Origin: Microbispora triticiradicis
Lineage (GTDB): Bacteria > Actinomycetota > Actinomycetes > Streptosporangiales > Streptosporangiaceae
Assembly: GCA_003260025.2 (NCBI GenBank)
Contig: QFZU02000131.1
Location: 1 to 32,738 of the forward strand
Direction: 5' to 3'
Length of the DNA: 32,738 bases
Shown here: piece after piece, positions 1 through 8,141 of the stretch
Position numbering within the stretch: position 1 is the stretch's first letter
Layout of the letters: the number at the start of each line of letters is the position of its first letter
Notes under the pieces: model-generated
Databases searched by the model: none
What the model was told of the DNA's origin: nothing
Seen by the model: the letters and a program-made list of their open reading frames with translations, nothing else
Made by a program: the position numbers and the translations under genes

Positions 1-273
1 GCCCGCGGACCCGGCCGCCCGCCGCCGCGCCGCGCGGCGGGCCACGAGCCGGCCGAGCGTCCACACGCCGATCCCGCTCCACACCAGGTTGAGGATCGCC
101 GAGGGCCAGGCCGAGTGGTAGGCGCTGTTGACCATCAGCGCCGCCGCCCCGCCCAGGTTGAGGAGCTGGTACGGCAGCCCGTCCCCGGACATCCGGCCCG
201 ACGACACCATGGCGTACGCGGCCAGCAGGACGACGGCCCCCACCGTGCCGATGATCGTGATGAAGGCGGACAT
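1..273 (-). CDS. CBU_0592-like small membrane protein (C-terminus cut by window edge)
   Basis: The minus-strand frame is open from an ATG at 273 to the window edge (91 codons, no stop). An SD-like GGAGGG lies 8 nt upstream of the ATG, and an ATG at 305 is in another frame. The product starts MSAFITIIG and has two hydrophobic segments (about residues 3-22 and 52-72). Between them is a conserved stretch with LPYQLLNLGG and NSAYHSAWPS, followed by an Arg/Ala-rich tail. This matches the short CBU_0592-like membrane domain of unknown function that is common in actinobacteria; it usually spans 80-90 residues, so little should be missing. It lies 56 nt downstream of the SIS-like gene on the same strand and may be co-transcribed with it. 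The family match is by recognition only; no biochemical role is claimed. Confidence 0.7.
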   Translation of the reverse strand, partial: MSAFITIIGTVGAVVLLAAYAMVSSGRMSGDGLPYQLLNLGGAAALMVNSAYHSAWPSAILNLVWSGIGVWTLGRLVARRAARRRAAGSAG

Positions 274-329
274 CAGGACTGCCCTCCGTCCGGAGAAGTG
301 CTCATGGCCCAATGATCCCGCCGCTCGCG

Positions 330-911
330 TCAGTCGCTCACGCGCGGGCCGGTGATGCGGTCGGCCAGCAGGGCCAGGCGTTCCCGCAGGCCGGCCCGGC
401 GGCGTACCTCACCGGCCGCGCTGCTCACGAGGTGCTGCGCGGCGTCGAAGCTGAGCACGCTCCCCTCGGGCGGCACGGCGATCGCGTCGTGGGCGAGCGA
501 CTCCAGCTCCGGGTCTCCGCCGTCGACGGCGAGGATCGTGGCGCCAGTGCGGCGGGCGTCGTCCACGCGCTCCAGCAGCGGTACGGGCGCCCGCTCCTCG
601 GCGACCACGAAGAGCGTCTCGCCCCGCCCCGCGCTCCGCAGCCGGTCCATTCCGACGCGCAGATGAGGGGGAGCACCAGGCGGCGGCGCCCAGCGGACGA
701 GCGTGGGGGAGAGCTGGGCGAGGCCCGACAGCCGGGCCTCGTCGGCGAGATGGGCGGTGACGTGCCACGGCTCGTCCTCGGGGGTGCCGACGACCAGGAG
801 CCCTCCGGGCGACCTGGTGGCCCGGAGGGCGAGGCCGAGCTCACGAGTGCGTTCCAGCCAGCCGGTGGAGGCGAGCACCTCCCGAAGCAGATTCACCGAT
901 GCGGCGTCCAT
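330..911 (-). CDS. SIS-like (phosphosugar isomerase fold) conserved protein
   Basis: 193 residues, ATG at 911 with GGGGAG 7 nt upstream. The C-terminal half reads like the second part of a SIS domain: a strand GETLFVVAEE, a helix, then DDARRTGATILAVDGG and a terminal LAHDAIAVPPE. That is the layout seen where SIS proteins bind phosphosugars. The N-terminal half (GGLLVVGTPED) looks like the first sugar-phosphate loop but lacks the usual Ser-rich GSGTS signature. A catalytic role is therefore unproven and a binding or regulatory role is possible. It is the first gene of a two-gene minus-strand unit with the small membrane protein. The fold assignment is inferred from motif pattern, and no exact family name is recognised. 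Confidence 0.6.
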   Translation of the reverse strand: MDAASVNLLREVLASTGWLERTRELGLALRATRSPGGLLVVGTPEDEPWHVTAHLADEARLSGLAQLSPTLVRWAPPPGAPPHLRVGMDRLRSAGRGETLFVVAEERAPVPLLERVDDARRTGATILAVDGGDPELESLAHDAIAVPPEGSVLSFDAAQHLVSSAAGEVRRRAGLRERLALLADRITGPRVSD

Positions 912-1069
912 CAGATTCTCCCCAGGGGGCCGTTGCCTTCAGGTGACGGGGGAATCGGGAGCGGAAGGGCCGCCAAGGCGCGGGTGTGCGGTGACCTGCC
1001 TGGTTTGCGCATCAGAGATCGGTCTCCGTTCGTCGCGTATTGGATGTGCGGCGCTGTCATGATGATCGT

Positions 1070-1489
1070 GTGACTCGGCAAGGGCGCATGTCCCCCGCTG
1101 CGGCGTATGACCTTGGGCACCACGTCGTGGGGTGCCCGAAGTACCGGCGCCCGGTCCTCGGCGGGCGAGCCAAGGATCGTCGTGAGGAACTAATTCGCGC
1201 CACAGCCGGCGAGCACGGCTGCCAGATCGTGGCGCTTGACGTGGTGTCGGACCAGGTGCATCTGTTCGTCACGCCCAACCCGAAGAGCGCGCCGGCGTAC
1301 GTCGCCAACCAGTTCCCGGGCTTCACCTCCCACCACCCGCGCGCCGGGTTCCCGCACCCGCGTTCCCCGTTGCCCACACCGTGGTCAAGGTCCTGCTTCG
1401 TGGCCACGGTCGGCGCGGTGCCGGCCGAGACGGTGCGGCGCTATATGGAGACGCGGTACGAGCGGCCGGAAGGCGGTGGCCGTGCGTAG
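1070..1489 (+). CDS. tnpA: IS200-type Y1 transposase TnpA, probably inactive
   Basis: 139 residues from GTG 1070 (a TTG at 1040 is in frame upstream). The protein matches IS200/IS605 TnpA along its length: CPKYRRPVLGG near residues 22-32, YVANQFPGFTS near 77-87, then SRSCFVATVGAV and the catalytic-tyrosine helix RRYMETRY (Tyr125). The metal-binding HUH motif, normally DHVHLF, is DQVHLF here, so the first histidine is Gln62. Other positions usually conserved are also changed: W before CPKYRR is Gly21 and LPTLW is LPTPW. In this family both HUH histidines coordinate the divalent metal for single-strand cleavage, so the enzyme is expected to be inactive or strongly impaired. The frame is otherwise complete. 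Decay is inferred from these substitutions. Confidence 0.8.
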   Translation: MTRQGRMSPAAAYDLGHHVVGCPKYRRPVLGGRAKDRREELIRATAGEHGCQIVALDVVSDQVHLFVTPNPKSAPAYVANQFPGFTSHHPRAGFPHPRSPLPTPWSRSCFVATVGAVPAETVRRYMETRYERPEGGGRA

Positions 1490-2666
1490 GTCGTTCAAGT
1501 TCCTGCTGCGCCCGACCGCCAAGCAGGCCGCCGCGCTCGCCGCGTGCCTGGAGGACCACCGCACGCTGTACAACGCGGCCTTGGAGCACCGCCGTACGGC
1601 CTACGTCAAGGCGGGTGTGAGTGTCCGGTACGGCGACCAGTCCGCCGAGCTGAAGCACATCCGGGGTGATGACCCCGACGGGCAGGGCCGGTGGTCGTTC
1701 TCCTCCCAGCAGGCGACACTGCGCCGTCTGGACAGGGCGTTCGGGGCGTTTTTCGCGCGTGTGAAGGCCGGGCGCACCCCGGGCTTCCCCCGGTTCAAGG
1801 GCCGGGGCTGGTTCGATGCGGTGGAGTGGCCCAAGGACGGTGACGGCTGCCGCTGGGACTCCCAGCCCGAGCACCCCTCGGCCACGTTCGTGCGACTTCA
1901 GGGCGTCGGACATGTCCGGGTGCACCAGCACCGTCCGGTCAGGGGCCGGGTCAAGACGATCAGCGCCAAGCGGGAGGGCAAACGCTGGTACGTGGTCCTG
2001 GCGTGTGACGACGTGCCCGCCGAGCCGCTTCCCGGCACGGGTGCGGTGGTCGGCCTCGACATGGGCGTGGCCTGTCTGGTCACCATGAACGACGGTGTGC
2101 ACGTCGCCAACCCGCGCCACCTCGCCGCGACCGCCGATCGTCTCGCGGAAGCTCAGCGAGACCTCGCCCGCGGCGAACGCGGATCCAGACGCCGCCGCAA
2201 GAAGGTGGCGCGGGTCGCCGCCCTGCACGGCAAGGTCCGCCGTCAGCGGATCGACTACGCGCACAAGGTCGCCAACGCGCTGGTCCGGGCGTATGACGTG
2301 ATCGTGCACGAGGACCTGCGGATAGCGAACATGACCCGTTCGGCGTCCGGCACGGTCGAGCAGCCCGGCCGGAACGTCGCGCAGAAGTCCGGCTTGAATC
2401 GCAGCATTTTGGACGCGGGTTGGGGGGTGTTCCTGACGGTCCTCGCGCACAAGGCTGAAAGCGCCGGTCGAGAGCTGATCGCGGTGAACCCCGCCGACAC
2501 CTCCCGCACCTGCTCGCGTTGCGGGCACTGCGCGAAGGAGAACCGCGTCACCCAGGCCGAGTTCGTCTGTACAGCGTGCGGACATGCCGCGCACGCCGAC
2601 GTGAACGCGGCGACCAACATCTTGAGGGCGGGGCTTGCCCTTCGCCAGGCTGCGGAAGCGGCTTAG
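1482..2666 (+). CDS. tnpB: TnpB RNA-guided nuclease of IS200/IS605 family
   Basis: 394 residues from GTG 1482 (a GTG at 1476 is also possible), overlapping the tnpA stop by 8 nt, which suggests translational coupling. The N-terminal region MRRSFKFLLRPT is the usual TnpB opening. The RuvC-like residues are all present: Asp193 in GLDMGVA, Glu277 in IVHEDLRI and Asp373 in HADVNAATNIL. The zinc ribbon is intact (Cys344/Cys347 and Cys363/Cys366). TnpB proteins are DNA endonucleases guided by an omega/reRNA read from the element's right end, which promotes element retention. Length and motifs indicate a functional protein, in contrast to the eroded TnpA beside it. It ends inside the right-end hairpin. 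Confidence 0.9.
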   Translation: MRRSFKFLLRPTAKQAAALAACLEDHRTLYNAALEHRRTAYVKAGVSVRYGDQSAELKHIRGDDPDGQGRWSFSSQQATLRRLDRAFGAFFARVKAGRTPGFPRFKGRGWFDAVEWPKDGDGCRWDSQPEHPSATFVRLQGVGHVRVHQHRPVRGRVKTISAKREGKRWYVVLACDDVPAEPLPGTGAVVGLDMGVACLVTMNDGVHVANPRHLAATADRLAEAQRDLARGERGSRRRRKKVARVAALHGKVRRQRIDYAHKVANALVRAYDVIVHEDLRIANMTRSASGTVEQPGRNVAQKSGLNRSILDAGWGVFLTVLAHKAESAGRELIAVNPADTSRTCSRCGHCAKENRVTQAEFVCTACGHAAHADVNAATNILRAGLALRQAAEAA

Positions 2667-2702
2667 CGAGAAGCCGCTCCCTCCAGAGAGCGGAGGAGTC
2701 AC
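2560..2702 (+). ncRNA. Predicted TnpB omegaRNA/reRNA scaffold (3' part)
   Basis: By family rule the guide RNA comes from the 3' end of tnpB and the right end of the element, with flanking host DNA as the guide. A perfect 8-bp hairpin (AGCGGCTT 2657-2664, loop 2665-2670, AAGCCGCT 2671-2678) contains the tnpB stop codon. A competing 6-bp hairpin pairs CCGCTC 2674-2679 with GAGCGG 2688-2693. The RNA would continue into a guide starting near 2703. The 5' limit is arbitrary and the RNA is inferred from family knowledge. Confidence 0.4.
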
Positions 2703-2752
2703 GAACGTCATGGTGCCTGACAGACACGAGTGAAGTCCCGCCGATCCGGTTC

Positions 2753-2781
2753 TTGACACACCGTTACCGGAGGATGACGAT
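2753..2781 (+). promoter_or_regulatory. Candidate promoter of the secreted lipase
   Basis: A consensus -35 TTGACA at 2753-2758 is followed after 17 nt by GACGAT at 2776-2781, a weak -10 that keeps the key A and final T. The gene's ATG at 2834 lies about 45 nt beyond the expected start site. The promoter sits just outside the inferred right end of the insertion element. Confidence 0.4.
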
Positions 2782-2833
2782 CAGCCCACGGCGCTGAGAT
2801 CGTCCTGTACACACCCCACCGGAAGGCGGCTCG

Positions 2834-3982
2834 ATGAACCTGCGCGTGCGCGCCCTCGTGTCGATGATCGGGGTCTTCCTCCTGCTGCCCGCGCTGGGCG
2901 GCACCGCGCACGCGACCTCCGCCGGGGACGTCGTCGAGGCCCGCGCGACCACCGTCTACCTCGCCCCGGGCAGGCTGCTGGAGGTGCCGGTGAAGGCGTG
3001 GCACCTCCGCTACCGATCCACCTCCGCGACGGGTGAGCCGAACGTCGTCTCGGGCACCCTCCTCGTGCCGGCCGCCCCCTATCCGCTGGGCCGGCGGCCC
3101 GTCGTGGGCTACGCCGTCGGGACGCACGGCCTGGGAGACCAGTGCGCCCCGTCCGCCGCGATGGCCGGCGGCACCGAGGCCGAGCTCGCGATCATGAGCC
3201 TGATGCTGCTCAAGGGCTGGGCCGTCGCGGTGACCGACTACGAGGGCCTCGGCACGCCGGGCGACCACACGTTCATGGCGGGCCTCTCCCAGGGGCACGC
3301 CGTGCTCGACGCGATCAGGGCCGCGGTCCGGGTGCCGGACGCGAACCTGTCCGCCGCCGCGCCGGTCGTGGTGATGGGCTACTCGCAGGGCGGCTCGTCG
3401 GCGGCGTGGGCGGCCCAGCTCCAGCCGTCGTACGCGCCCGAACTGCGGCTCAGGGGAGTCGCCGCGGGCGGGGTCCCGGCCGACCTGCGGGCGGTGGCCG
3501 ATCACCTGGACGGCACGGGAGACTTCGGGCTGGCCGCCGCGGCGGGCCTCGGGCTGGACGCCGCCTATCCGGAGCTGCGCCTGGAGAGCCATCTCACCCC
3601 CGAGGGCGCCGCGCTGTTCGGCGACGCGCGGGACGACTGCGTGGGCGACCTGCGGGCGAAACTCGGCGGACGGCGCCTGTCGGAGCTGACCACGACCGAC
3701 GTGCTGGACCTACCAGAGTGGCGGGCCCGCCTCGCCGAGAACCGCCTCGGGGCGTCCGCGCCGAAGGCGCCGCTGTTCCTGTACCACGCGAAGGGCGACG
3801 AGATCATCCCGTACGAGCTGGGCCGGACGCTGCGGCGGGAGTACTGCGCGCGTGGGGCGAACGTCCTGTGGACCGGCCTGCCGGCCGGCGGTCACGTGCT
3901 CGGCGCGGTGGAGGGCGCCCCGCTGGCGGTGGCCTGGCTGGCGACCCGGGTGGCCGGGCTGCCCGCCATCGGCGACTGCTGA
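2834..3982 (+). CDS. Secreted lipase (LIP family alpha/beta hydrolase)
   Basis: 382 residues, ATG at 2834 preceded by GGAAGG. Residues 1-28 form a Sec signal peptide: a basic start, hydrophobic core, then AHA before the mature protein. The mature enzyme has the alpha/beta-hydrolase plan: nucleophile Ser184 in GYSQGGS, acid Asp322 in HAKGDEIIP and His354 in GGHVLGA. VGTHGLGDQC (95-104) and VTDYEGLGTPG (133-143) are typical of secretory triacylglycerol lipases of the fungal/actinobacterial LIP group. Cys104, Cys269, Cys338 and Cys382 could form disulfides. It probably hydrolyses esters or lipids outside the cell. It stands alone, between the insertion element and npdG; substrate is unknown. Confidence 0.85.
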   Translation: MNLRVRALVSMIGVFLLLPALGGTAHATSAGDVVEARATTVYLAPGRLLEVPVKAWHLRYRSTSATGEPNVVSGTLLVPAAPYPLGRRPVVGYAVGTHGLGDQCAPSAAMAGGTEAELAIMSLMLLKGWAVAVTDYEGLGTPGDHTFMAGLSQGHAVLDAIRAAVRVPDANLSAAAPVVVMGYSQGGSSAAWAAQLQPSYAPELRLRGVAAGGVPADLRAVADHLDGTGDFGLAAAAGLGLDAAYPELRLESHLTPEGAALFGDARDDCVGDLRAKLGGRRLSELTTTDVLDLPEWRARLAENRLGASAPKAPLFLYHAKGDEIIPYELGRTLRREYCARGANVLWTGLPAGGHVLGAVEGAPLAVAWLATRVAGLPAIGDC

Positions 3983-4052
3983 GCCGTTCACGTCCCCGGA
4001 CGCGCTCCGCCCGGGCGGTTCCCGGCCCCGGCATGCTGGCATGATCTGACTC

Positions 4053-4721
4053 ATGGCAGAGCAGACCACAGATGTTCCCGACGTGTCCGGGCTGACCATC
4101 GGCATCCTGGGCGGCACCGGAGACCAGGGCAAGGGGCTGGCCCGCCGGTTCTCCCTCGCCGGTCACACCGTGCTGATCGGCTCGCGCAGCGCCGAGCGCG
4201 CGGGGGAGGCGGCCCGGGAGATCGGCGTGCGGGGGGCCGCGAACGCCGACGTGGCGGCCGAGGCCGACGTCGTGATCGTCGCCGTGCCCTGGGAGGGGCA
4301 CAAGGCCCTGCTGGAGTCGCTGCGCGAGCCGCTCACCGGCAAGATCGTGGTCGACTGCGTGAACCCGCTCGGCTTCGACAAGCAGGGGGCGTACGCGCTG
4401 CCCGTGGAGGAGGGGAGCGCGGCCCAGCAGGCGGCGGCGGTGCTGACCGGCAGCCGCGTGGTCGCGGCGTTCCACCACGTGTCGGCGGTGCTGCTGCTCG
4501 ACCCCTCGGTGGAGGAGATCGACCTCGACATCCTCGTGCTCGGCGACGACCGGGAGGCCACCGACGTCGTGCGGGCGCTCGCCGCCCGCATCCCCGGCGC
4601 ACGCGGGGTCTACGCGGGACGGCTGCGGAACGCCCACCAGATCGAGGCGCTGACCGCGAACCTCATCTCGGTCAACCGCAGGTACAAGGCCCACGCCGGC
4701 ATCCGGGTCACCGACGTATAG
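4053..4721 (+). CDS. npdG: F420H2:NADP+ oxidoreductase
   Basis: 222 residues. It transfers hydride between reduced coenzyme F420 and NADP+ in the cytoplasm, linking the F420 pool to NADPH. The NADP-binding Rossmann segment GILGGTGDQGKGLARRF (17-33) is followed by LIGSRS (41-46), whose Ser-Arg pair is typical of NADP preference. Later blocks VVIVAVPWEGH, DCVNPLGFDKQG and AAFHHVSA match the NpdG/Fno family, and the length is normal. No SD precedes the ATG; CATGAT at 4040-4045 lies 7 nt before it, so the mRNA may be leaderless. It is monocistronic as far as can be seen. F420 use supports an actinobacterial host. Confidence 0.9.
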   Translation: MAEQTTDVPDVSGLTIGILGGTGDQGKGLARRFSLAGHTVLIGSRSAERAGEAAREIGVRGAANADVAAEADVVIVAVPWEGHKALLESLREPLTGKIVVDCVNPLGFDKQGAYALPVEEGSAAQQAAAVLTGSRVVAAFHHVSAVLLLDPSVEEIDLDILVLGDDREATDVVRALAARIPGARGVYAGRLRNAHQIEALTANLISVNRRYKAHAGIRVTDV

Positions 4722-4807
4722 CCATCCGGGCGTCATCTGATCTTCACGGCGGAGACGTCGTCGTTCACTACCTTCGGGCGCTGTCACCGCTGTCTGAAAG
4801 GTCTCCA

Positions 4808-6103
4808 GTGCCACGTCACCTCCTCGCCGGTCTGGCCGTCGCCGCCGCGCTCACCCTCACCGCCACCGGTACGGTCGCCGCCACCCCGGCCAGGGGCCCC
4901 GTGGTCGTCACCGACGTCACGCTGCCCGCTCCCGCGCTGAAGCGGGTGCAGCCGTCCATCGCGGACGACCACGGCGTGCGGTTCGGCGGGGTCGGCAGCG
5001 GCCTGTTCCCGGCCGGCCGGGCCGGTGAGTTCTGGCTCGTCACGGACCGCGGGCCGAACGGCCAGCCGACCGTGGACGGAGAGAAGCGCCGCACCTTCCC
5101 GGTGCCCGAGTTCACGCCGGCGATCGTCCGGGTCGCCCTCGCGCGCGGCACGGCCACGATCAAGCAGTACATCCCGATCGTCGGCGCCTCGGGCAGGCCC
5201 GTGACCGGCCTGTCGAACCAGGCGGGGCACGACGAGACGCCGTACACCTGGGACGGCCGCACGGCCCTGCCGTACAACCCGAGCGGCCTGGACGTCGAGG
5301 ACCTGGTGCGCACCCGTGACGGCGACTTCTGGCTGGTCGACGAGTACGGCCCGTCGCTGGTGCGGGTGTCGCGCGACGGCCGGGTGCTGGAGCGCCACGT
5401 TCCGGCGGGGCTCGGACTGACCGGCGCGGACTATCCGGTGAAGGAGACGCTGCCCGCGATCCTGGCGAGCCGGCAGCAGAACCGCGGCTTCGAGGGCCTC
5501 GCGATCTCGTCCGACGAGCGCACGCTCTACCTGGCCGTGCAGAGCCCGCTGGCCAACCCCGACAAGAAGGCCGCCAAGAAGTCGCGGATCGGGCGCATCC
5601 TCACCTTCGACCTGCGCCACCGGAAGGTGACCGGGGAGTATCCGTACCGGTTCGAGGACGTCACGACCTTCGACCCGAAGGTGAACGGCGACCAGAGCGA
5701 GATGAAGATCTCCGGCCTGGCGTACGCCGGCCGGGGCCGCCTGCTCGTCGACGAGCGCACCGACAACGTGGCGCGGGTGTACTCGATCGACCTGACCAGG
5801 GCCGCGAACCTGCTCGGCGGGCCCTACGACGACCCGAAGACCAGCCCGTCTCTGGAGGAGGGGGCGGGCGCGTCTGATCTCAGGCTGCCCGCCAAGTCGC
5901 TCGTGCTGGAGCCGAACGCGCTGGTGCCGTCGCTGCCCGGCAAGATCGAGGGGCTGGCGGTGCTCGACTCCCGCACGATCGCCCTGGCCAACGACAACGA
6001 CTTCGGCCTCGGCGACTTCGGCCCCGACGGCAGGCTGGTGGACAGCGGCGTGCCGAACCGCCTCGTCGTCATCCGGCTCCCTCGCGCGCTCGGCGCCCGC
6101 TGA
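4808..6103 (+). CDS. Secreted esterase-like/phytase-like beta-propeller protein
   Basis: 431 residues from GTG 4808. Residues 1-25 are a Sec signal peptide (LLAGLAVAAALTLTATG core, cleavage near VAA). The mature part matches the group annotated as 'esterase-like activity of phytase family': FWLVTDRGPNGQP (about 76-88), the blocks SGLDVEDLVR and GDFWLVDEYGPSLVRV (about 158-182), NRGFEGLAISSDERTLYLAVQSP (about 220-242) and a C-terminal KIEGLAVLDSRTIALANDND. These repeated acidic strand motifs suggest a beta-propeller that binds metal ions. The substrate is unknown; a phosphoesterase role is only suggested by family name. It is convergent with the alpha/beta hydrolase at 6130, with three short direct copies of GGCGCCCGC around the two stops. 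Confidence 0.8.
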   Translation: MPRHLLAGLAVAAALTLTATGTVAATPARGPVVVTDVTLPAPALKRVQPSIADDHGVRFGGVGSGLFPAGRAGEFWLVTDRGPNGQPTVDGEKRRTFPVPEFTPAIVRVALARGTATIKQYIPIVGASGRPVTGLSNQAGHDETPYTWDGRTALPYNPSGLDVEDLVRTRDGDFWLVDEYGPSLVRVSRDGRVLERHVPAGLGLTGADYPVKETLPAILASRQQNRGFEGLAISSDERTLYLAVQSPLANPDKKAAKKSRIGRILTFDLRHRKVTGEYPYRFEDVTTFDPKVNGDQSEMKISGLAYAGRGRLLVDERTDNVARVYSIDLTRAANLLGGPYDDPKTSPSLEEGAGASDLRLPAKSLVLEPNALVPSLPGKIEGLAVLDSRTIALANDNDFGLGDFGPDGRLVDSGVPNRLVVIRLPRALGAR

Positions 6104-6129
6104 GGGCGCCCGCTGGAGGCGCCCGCCCG

Positions 6130-6810
6130 TCAAACGGCGGTGGCGACGAGCCAGTCGGCCACCGCCTCGGGGGCGACGAGCTGGTGCAGGTGCTCGCCGG
6201 GGATGCGCGCGACCGGCCAGCCGCGCTCGCCGGCCTCCCCGGCCAGGGCGGCGTATGCGTCCCCGAACCACAGGTAACCGCTCCTGACATGGTCCCAGCG
6301 GGCGGGCACGGGGATCTCCTCCTGGTAGTACGCGAGCGGCAGGCGCGGCTGCTCGGCCACGACCACCTGGCGCGTCACGGGGTCGGGCAGGAGGGCTGCG
6401 ACGTCCTCCTCGGGCCACCAGTCGGTCCACCGCGGCAGGACGCCCGCGTCGTCGGCGAGGGAGCGCAGGAAGCCGAGGTGCTCCGGCTCCGCCGCACGGC
6501 ACGTGCCGTCGCGCGGCGGCAGGGCGGCGTCCACGAACAGGCACGCGGCGACCTGCCCGGCGAGCGCCTGGGCGATCAGCGGCACGAACAGCCCGGCGTT
6601 GCTGTGCGCCACGACCGCCAGCGGCCCGCGCGGCGCGCTCGCCGTCACCTGCCGCACCAGGCCCGGCCAGTACGGCGGCGGGCCGGCCGTCACGTCCGTC
6701 AGCGGCGGCACGACCGCGAGATGGCCCCGCGCCCGGAGGGCCTCGGCGACCGGTGCCCAGGTCGAGGGACCGACGGAAGGGCTGTGCACCAGGAGGAAGC
6801 TGATGTCCAT
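6130..6810 (-). CDS. Alpha/beta hydrolase
   Basis: 226 residues. The ATG at 6810 is chosen because the protein then begins at the first strand (MDISFLLVHSP) and GCGAGG sits upstream; the frame is open further but that stretch is Arg-rich and non-homologous. The nucleophile elbow is AHSNAG (Ser70) and the likely catalytic His is His207 or His209 in GEHLHQLV; the oxyanion region is VHSPSVGPSTW. The compact size without a long lid domain fits esterase-like cytoplasmic hydrolases. The gene is divergent from the PLP enzyme, with 113 bp between them, and convergent with the phytase-like gene. Substrate unknown. Confidence 0.75.
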   Translation of the reverse strand: MDISFLLVHSPSVGPSTWAPVAEALRARGHLAVVPPLTDVTAGPPPYWPGLVRQVTASAPRGPLAVVAHSNAGLFVPLIAQALAGQVAACLFVDAALPPRDGTCRAAEPEHLGFLRSLADDAGVLPRWTDWWPEEDVAALLPDPVTRQVVVAEQPRLPLAYYQEEIPVPARWDHVRSGYLWFGDAYAALAGEAGERGWPVARIPGEHLHQLVAPEAVADWLVATAV

Positions 6811-6923
6811 TCCCTCATCCTCGCCGTGGGCGGCGGCGACGGGATCGGACTCCGCTCGCCGCTTAACCGGTCGTCGGCGGGCCAAACTGACAAGAGTGGC
6901 TTTTGTGGGTCATTCTGGACGAC

Positions 6924-8102
6924 ATGAGCTCCCTGCATCCGGAAACGCGTGTCGTCCACCTGCCCCGGCCCGTGCCCGAGGGCAGCACTCCGATCTCCAT
7001 GCCGATCTACCAGACCTCGGGGTTCGTCTTCGACGACCCGGCCGTCTTCGCCGACGGCATGGGGCGGCCCGATGGGGCGTACGTCTACGGCAGGCTCTCC
7101 AACCCCACCGTGCGGGCCCTGGAGGAGGCGGTGGCCGGTCTGGAGGGCGGCGTGGCCGCCGTGGCCACCGGCTCCGGCATGGGCGCCATCAACGCCGTGC
7201 TGCTCGGCCTGCTGAAGTCGGGCGACCACGTGATCGCCCAGTCGGCGCTCTACGGGGCCACCGCCCAGGCGCTGGCCGACCTCGCGCGGCGCTTCGGCGT
7301 GGAGGTGACCCACGTGCCGCAGGACGACCCCGCCGCCGTGCGCGCCGCCGTACGGCCGACGACGCGGCTGCTGTACCTGGAGACCATCGCCAACCCGATG
7401 ACGCAGGTGGCCGATTTGCCGGGCATGTGCGCGGCGGCGCGCGAAGCCGGGATCCTGACCGTCGTCGACAACACCTTCGCCTCGCCGATCCTGTGCCGGC
7501 CCATCGAGCACGGCGCGGACGTCGTCGTGCACTCCGTCACGAAGTACCTGTCCGGGCACACCGACGTCCTCGGCGGGGTCGCCGTCTTCGCCGACCACGA
7601 CCTGCACCGCGGGGTGTGGTCGTACGCCGTGGAACTCGGCGCGACGACCGACCCGTTCGCCGCGTGGCTGACCCTCCGGGGGATCCAGACGCTGCCGCTG
7701 CGCATGGAGCGGCACTGCGCCAACACCCGCGTGCTCGCGACGCGGCTCGCCGGCCACCCGGCCGTGGCCGCGGTCCACTGGCCGGGCCTGCCGTCGCATC
7801 CGTCGTACGACCTCGCGGCCAAGCTCCTGCCCGACTTCGGCGGGGTGTTCTCCTTCGACCTCGCCGGAGGACGTGCCGCCGGCGAGGCGTTCATGCGGAA
7901 CGTACGGCTCGCGCTGCTCGCGCCGTCGCTCGGCGGCGTCGAGACGCTGATCCTCCACCCGGCCACCACCTCGCACCGCACCGTGGACGCCGCGGGACTG
8001 GCCGCGGCCGGCATCGGCGAGGGCACGGTGCGGGTGGCCGTCGGCATCGAGCACCCGGAGGACCTGTGGGCCGACTTCGCCCAGGCGCTCGACGCCGTCT
8101 GA
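6924..8102 (+). CDS. PLP-dependent trans-sulfuration enzyme (Cys/Met metabolism family)
   Basis: 392 residues from ATG 6924. The PLP lysine is Lys207 in SVTKYLSGHTD; Asp182 in VDNTF contacts the pyridine nitrogen; Tyr55 and Arg57 (YVYGRLSNPT) bind the phosphate of the partner subunit; Tyr110 in SALYGAT stacks on the cofactor. The family includes cystathionine gamma-synthase/lyase, O-acetyl- or O-succinylhomoserine sulfhydrylase and methionine gamma-lyase. The Cys that follows this Tyr-Gly in classical methionine gamma-lyase is Ala112 here, arguing against that activity. The exact reaction is undetermined. There is no SD; CTGACA (6887-6892), 18 nt, CATTCT (6911-6916), then 7 nt to ATG suggests a leaderless transcript. 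Confidence 0.88.
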   Translation: MSSLHPETRVVHLPRPVPEGSTPISMPIYQTSGFVFDDPAVFADGMGRPDGAYVYGRLSNPTVRALEEAVAGLEGGVAAVATGSGMGAINAVLLGLLKSGDHVIAQSALYGATAQALADLARRFGVEVTHVPQDDPAAVRAAVRPTTRLLYLETIANPMTQVADLPGMCAAAREAGILTVVDNTFASPILCRPIEHGADVVVHSVTKYLSGHTDVLGGVAVFADHDLHRGVWSYAVELGATTDPFAAWLTLRGIQTLPLRMERHCANTRVLATRLAGHPAVAAVHWPGLPSHPSYDLAAKLLPDFGGVFSFDLAGGRAAGEAFMRNVRLALLAPSLGGVETLILHPATTSHRTVDAAGLAAAGIGEGTVRVAVGIEHPEDLWADFAQALDAV

Positions 8103-8141
8103 CCGGCTCGTGAAACGGCTCCCGAGGCGGCTCGCGGGGGA

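Larger units (their letters stand above)
1061..2702 (+). mobile_element. IS200/IS605-family element (tnpA + tnpB)
   Basis: An element with tnpA and tnpB on the same strand, overlapping by 8 nt. The boundaries are inferred. The left limit is placed after TCAT (1057-1060), just before the likely tnpA start. The right limit is after TCAC (2699-2702), which follows the terminal hairpins downstream of tnpB. Elements of this family lack terminal inverted repeats and target duplications; their ends are subterminal hairpins next to short cleavage motifs, as seen here on the right. It lies between a minus-strand unit and the lipase gene without visibly breaking a gene. Ends could be shifted by several bases. 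Confidence 0.65.

Noticed and set aside
312..1073. 253-codon plus-strand frame opposite the SIS-like gene
   Set aside because: It is antisense to a well-supported gene with SD and domain signal; composition is Arg/Gly-rich as expected of a shadow frame in high-GC DNA.
1323..2759. 478-codon minus-strand frame across the insertion element
   Set aside because: Shadow of tnpB/tnpA, with no recognisable domain, whereas the plus-strand frames carry catalytic motifs.
6924..8102. Calling the PLP enzyme methionine gamma-lyase
   Set aside because: The characteristic Cys after the cofactor-stacking Tyr-Gly is Ala; the family member cannot be named from sequence alone.
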